This document shows positions 60,446 through 64,000 of a stretch of 64,000 nt of DNA, piece by piece (position 1 is the first letter of the stretch; each line of letters begins with the position of its first letter). Where the stretch lies: positions 969,065-1,033,064 of the forward strand of contig NW_003101668.1 in the NCBI RefSeq assembly GCF_000003855.2, given 5' to 3'. The DNA comes from Blastomyces gilchristii SLH14081 (lineage: Eukaryota > Ascomycota > Eurotiomycetes > Onygenales > Ajellomycetaceae). The notes under the pieces were generated by a model. The model made no database searches. It was given only the letters and a program-made list of their open reading frames with translations, and was not told the DNA's origin. The position numbers and the translations under genes are program-made.

Positions 60446-60948
60446 TAGACTGACCGTGTGACCGTGTCTGGGACCAGGACCAAACTTTACAGTTGTCACA
60501 TTGCCTAAAAGCATTACTCCTGGTCATGATTTGTGTTTATCCATTGATTCCAATCACATTATTTCAAATTTTAAGGTCTCAGATTCACTTTCAAATAAAA
60601 TCTAGTCCTGGGATAAAGAATAAGGTTGGGATTTTTTAGTCACATTTTCATTCTGATCCCATTATTGAGAATGGCACTAAATGAGACTATGAAATCACTT
60701 CTCACTTACATAATATCATAATATAGTACTCATTTGTTGAAAATTCAACAGAGAGTATTATCAAATATCATTACTTTTCTGAACATAGATCATAATTCAT
60801 ATAATTTTAATTATGAAAAAAATATAAAATACAAAAAAAAAACAAAAAACAAAAAACAAAACAAAAATAAGAAAAAAAAAAAAAGAAAAGGAAAAGAAAA
60901 AAATAAAAAATAAAAAAAAAAAAAAATCAAGGTCACAGGGTCACAGCA
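60446..60948 (+). mobile_element. Diverged hAT-like MITE, copy E (probable)
   Basis: Starts TAGACTGACCGTGTGACCG, the unmutated form of the family's end. Near 60926-60948 an inverted TGACC-TGTGACC-TG motif (GGTCACAGGGTCACA) occurs, giving about 503 bp. The flanks CTCTCTCT and CTCTCAAA match only in part. The interior shares GAATGGCACTAAATGAGACT with the other copies but includes an A-rich tract (60828-60927). The right end is uncertain. Confidence 0.5.
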
Positions 60949-61116
60949 CTCTCAAAATACTCACTTCTCAGAGTCTTCACAATGTTCATCATCAATCATG
61001 TATCTCTCACAGTGAGGATAACACAGCTGTAATGAGTCATTGTCTTAACATCATCTAACAAATAATCAGTATATATCTGTATAAATGTGAATATTTAGAA
61101 AACATACACTTAAAAA

Positions 61117-61604
61117 GTGTGGCCAGGGTGGACTCTGCTGCCACTTGAATGATATCAAGGACAGAACACTGAAATCAATGATTCCTCTCATTGATTTCAC
61201 AGACAAGGTGGGTGAAGATGGTCTTGAGAAATATAAGATCCCCTGACTTCTGATAAAAATGAATCTCATGAAGAGACTCTATTTTCATGATATCAGAGAC
61301 TGAGTATTATTAAAAAGTGTTACTTTCATGCAATGCACATACACTTACTGCAATGATTCACCCTCTGCACATGTGACTGAGAGTTGCAGCTTTCTCACAT
61401 CACACAGCTCTCTCTGAGATGCTGGCACTGGTTTGCAACCCACACAGTCTCTCAGTTCAGCACACACTGCATGTATGCAGCCCTGTGTGCTGGGGCCGTG
61501 TTGGCCATTATGACCTGGCGTGGTACTCGCTTTTCACGGGCCATGTTTTGTTTGAGAGGGGAGGGGAAGATGCAACTGTGGTTTTATTGAGAGAGAATGA
61601 ATAA
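61117..61604 (+). pseudogene. Possible mutated coding remnant, unidentified
   Basis: In one frame about 160 codons run from VWPGWTLLPLE to KMQLWFY (61590) with internal stops that are nearly all TGA, as expected from TGG or CGA. In another frame GHYDLAWYSLFTGHVLFERG (61490-61560) looks protein-like and ends at 61604. I cannot decide the frame and recognise no family. CpG is scarce but CC and GG persist towards the end. Confidence 0.3.
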
Positions 61605-62023
61605 TTAGTAATGTTGAATGTAATTTGATTCTTCTGCATTTAAAATTTGATTAGTCTATACTCTTCAATTTAAGAGTTTCTAAGAGTGTTTTAATAGTTT
61701 TCATACCAGCTTGAACTTAGTGATGGATTGAAGAAGAAGAGAAAAGAGAGAAGAAAGAAATGAGAATAACTTATCTTTATAATATGAAAACAGAGAATCA
61801 CTGCAATCATTCTCTCTAGCAACAAAGATCTGTTTTCTACATGTATCCCTGATATAGATTATATGATAACTGCATACAAAGAATATCAACACTGCATGCA
61901 TTGAATGAAGATGATGTTGCTATATAACACTGTAGCTGTTTCCATATATCTCTGAAAGCTATTAATATTTTCTTTGTCTCTTTATATTTGATAAGTCAGT
62001 AATATATTTCAATGCACTCTCTC

Positions 62024-62087
62024 TTTCATCATCATCATCATCATCACCATTATCATCATCAACATTATCACTATCATCACTATCATT

Positions 62088-62125
<38 letters not shown>

Positions 62126-62136
62126 TATTATCATAT
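62024..62136 (+). repeat. (ATC)n microsatellite
   Basis: Slightly imperfect ATC/ATT triplets over about 110 bp. The His-rich frame across it (62012-62245) is a by-product of the repeat and not a gene. Confidence 0.9.
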
Positions 62137-62192
62137 CATTTCTAGCCGCCTCTCCTGCCTTCACCTCTCTTCAACACTCACTGAAATCAATC

Positions 62193-63006
62193 ATGTCATT
62201 TCTCTTCAAATATTCTGCGGTCCTGTGGACCACCAAGACATGTGAGCACCATCACAGATTGAAGGGAGAGAAGAAGAAGACATTCAAGTGAGAAGAGACA
62301 GATCACAAGACATATTATGATGTCTTGAAGAGGCTCTGTAAGAGAGTAGAATGATAATGATTTTAAGTAACACTTCTGATAGATTTAGACTGAACTAAGT
62401 ATAGGAATAATGCGGATGACACTGTCTGTGAGAGATTAGAGAAGAAGACAGTGAAGAGCCTCATGCAGCAGTGGTGGGACCAGGAGAAGTCCTGAGAATG
62501 ATTTGAGTTTAAGATGAAGAGAGAGAGAGAGAAGAAGAGTATTACTGCAAATAAGCAGTAACAGAAGAAGATTGAGAGGATGTTGAAGTGAGAGACAAAG
62601 AAGTCAAAACTGGTAAGTTTTTTACTTATTGAGAGATAATGATTTTTGATAATACTTCTGTTCTCTAATTGATTAGCAGAAGCTGACAGAGGAGGAGGGA
62701 ATTAAGGCCTTGTTCAGGTCTTGAATGCACTCCATGATTCAGGACATTGAGGAGGCAGCCCTGCTCTCTGAGTATGTCAATCTGCTTGCCACTGAGGTGG
62801 AACCTGAGACAGCAGACCAGAAAATGCGGGATTTTGAGGCGCAGGTTGACCTGGCTGAGGGGAAGCAGTGGGAACTCTCCCCTGAGAAGGCAGCGGAGGA
62901 AGATTTTGAGGTGGTTATCATCTCAGATGAGAAGGAGGAGAAGGAGAAGAAGAATGAGAAGTGAATTATAAAGAATGATAAGAAGAATGAGAAAGAGAAG
63001 AAGTAG
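62193..63006 (+). pseudogene. Three-exon gene remnant inactivated by Trp/Gln-to-stop changes, unknown function
   Basis: Exons 62193-62337, 62389-62612 and 62680-63006 join in one frame, with introns of 51 bp (GTAAGA...TTTAG) and 67 bp (GTAAGT...AGCAG). Exon 1 begins MSFLFKYSAVLWTTKTCEHH and continues EETDHKTYYDVLKRL. Exon 2 has NADDTVCERLEKKTVKSLMQ then QWWDQEKS. Exon 3 has KLTEEEGIKALFRS and the intact stretch DIEEAALLSEYVNLLATEVE. Exon 3 ends in an acidic/Lys-rich tail. The in-frame stops are TGA (each one G from TGG) and one TAA (from CAA). No frameshift is needed. The Lys/Glu-rich, helical character suggests a nucleic-acid- or chromatin-related protein, but I recognise no family. It could also belong to a transposon. 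Confidence 0.55.
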
Positions 63007-63473
63007 ATTTTTTTCTTTTTATATTAGTTAGTTATAAGTTTAAGTTTTTAATTATTAATAATTAAAATTGATTTTAAGTTTTCAAAAATTATTGTACAAG
63101 TTGTAATCAAGTCAGGAATGATATATATATATATATATATTTAACTATCATGATTCACAAATCACTATAATGTATAAGTATCAACATTTTTTCAACATTG
63201 ATATTCACAATATTAATATATTTTTAATGATATCATCTGATAATGTAATTTGATAACACTCTCTTTTACAATATTAATATATTTTAAGAAATATGATAGA
63301 GATTAATCAAGATTGTTTATTTACTTTTATACATCAATGATATCTAATCTGAGTTAGTACTAAAATTATAACTAAGCTAAGAAACAAGATTATTTTCTCT
63401 TATATTAATTCTTCTTACACACATCAGTGATCAGTTATTGAAAATAAATTATCATCTTTCTTAAATTATTATC

Positions 63474-64000
63474 ATGTCTTCTGAATTCACTTCTTTCACT
63501 TCTTTTACTTCTACTGAAGATTCACAAACTCTTTAAGAAATCACTGTGAATCACAAAGTCTACATTGTTTACAATTCAACACAGAATGCTCTCTTTCAAT
63601 TATGATGAATGATCACTTCATTCTTCACATCTGATTCCAGGCCATGAAATTTATGGAAAACTCAACACAAACATTGAGATGAACTATGAAATAATTATCA
63701 ACAGGTTGCATTGCAGATTATCAGAGAGTCATCTCTCTGCTACAATCACTGCAACTTCATTCAGAAACATTCATCATGAACTGGTCATGACTCTGAAGAA
63801 ATTTCCTGACATCTGAAGTCATCAGAATGCAGACAATAAAAGGAAAATAATCAGAAAATTACTACTGGGCTGGTAAGTTGCTCTATCAGGTAACAATTTT
63901 TGATAACACTAACTTTCTAATTTGAAGGAAATCATGTAAAAATGATCATGTACCAGTACTCTGATTCCACAACTCTCACCTGATAACTTCTGTGAACAAT
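63474..64000 (+). pseudogene. Second mutated gene remnant running off the window, unidentified
   Basis: From ATG 63474 one frame reads MSSEFTSFTSFTSTEDSQTL, then VNHKVYIVYNSTQNALFQL, with nine stops that are all TGA or TAA reachable by one C-to-T or G-to-A change, up to ITTGL. A GTAAGT donor at 63873 and a 55-bp possible intron follow. A competing frame has only two or three TGA stops and reads HLIPGHEIYGKLNTNIEMNY to KRKIIRKLLLGW. I cannot choose between them. No family recognised; truncated by the window edge. Confidence 0.35.

Noticed and set aside
62012..62245. His-rich protein of 77 residues
   Set aside because: It is the translation of an (ATC)n microsatellite and has no support outside the repeat.
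1..64000. CRISPR array, operon or prokaryotic island
   Set aside because: No regularly spaced repeats, no bacterial gene signatures. Introns, LTR elements and LINEs mark the whole window as eukaryotic.

Overview
The window looks like nuclear DNA of a filamentous ascomycete. The genes have short introns (50-180 bp) with GTAAGT/GTACGT donors and include fungal orthologues (SRP72, a Dnf3-type flippase). A gene-bearing half of ordinary base composition (about 1-28.2 kb) adjoins an AT-rich, hypermutated transposon block (28.24-60 kb). This two-phase layout, with pogo, Gypsy and Tad-like families, fits Onygenales and especially Ajellomycetaceae (Blastomyces-like). That placement is inference from layout and gene content, not from a search.

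Gene half: 1-5.6 kb has no gene I can support. A decayed short-chain dehydrogenase lies at 5.64-6.36 kb. SRP72 of the signal recognition particle (7.64-9.79 kb, 4 exons) follows, then a von Willebrand A-domain protein with Pro/Gln/Gly/Tyr-rich tails (12.4-15.0 kb, about 7 exons, apparent frameshifts in C6 runs at its 3' end). A 505-bp terminal-inverted-repeat element sits at 17.2 kb. A 1750-residue Dnf3-like P4-ATPase (18.36-23.72 kb, one intron) and a BTB/POZ protein on the minus strand (24.93-26.79 kb) complete the set. The genes share no evident pathway.

Transposon half: this is a stack of insertions whose borders can be read from target-site duplications. Pogo copy P1 (28241-31591) carries two inverted 505-bp hAT-like MITEs. 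Next to it, pogo P3 is split by MITE C (395+110 = 505 bp). MITE C is split by pogo P2 (32280-58046). P2 is split by MITE D, a LINE (33377-40830) and a chromodomain Gypsy element (41590-57063). Gypsy-1 is itself split by an opposite-strand Gypsy element (46578-53832) and by a SINE in its 3' LTR. Subtracting the insertions leaves P2 at about 2321 bp and P1 at about 2324 bp, which supports the reading. A second SINE lies at 58.8 kb inside a roughly 790-bp tandem repeat. Both SINEs have a tRNA-like head and the same (AAT)n tail as the LINE, suggesting a SINE/LINE pair.

Nearly all coding sequence in this half is destroyed by C-to-T/G-to-A change. Conserved Trp codons have become TGA rather than TAG, and the two LTRs of Gypsy-2 differ mainly at CpG and CpC, not the CpA context of classical Neurospora RIP. 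The right edge (61-64 kb) holds mutated gene remnants of unknown function.
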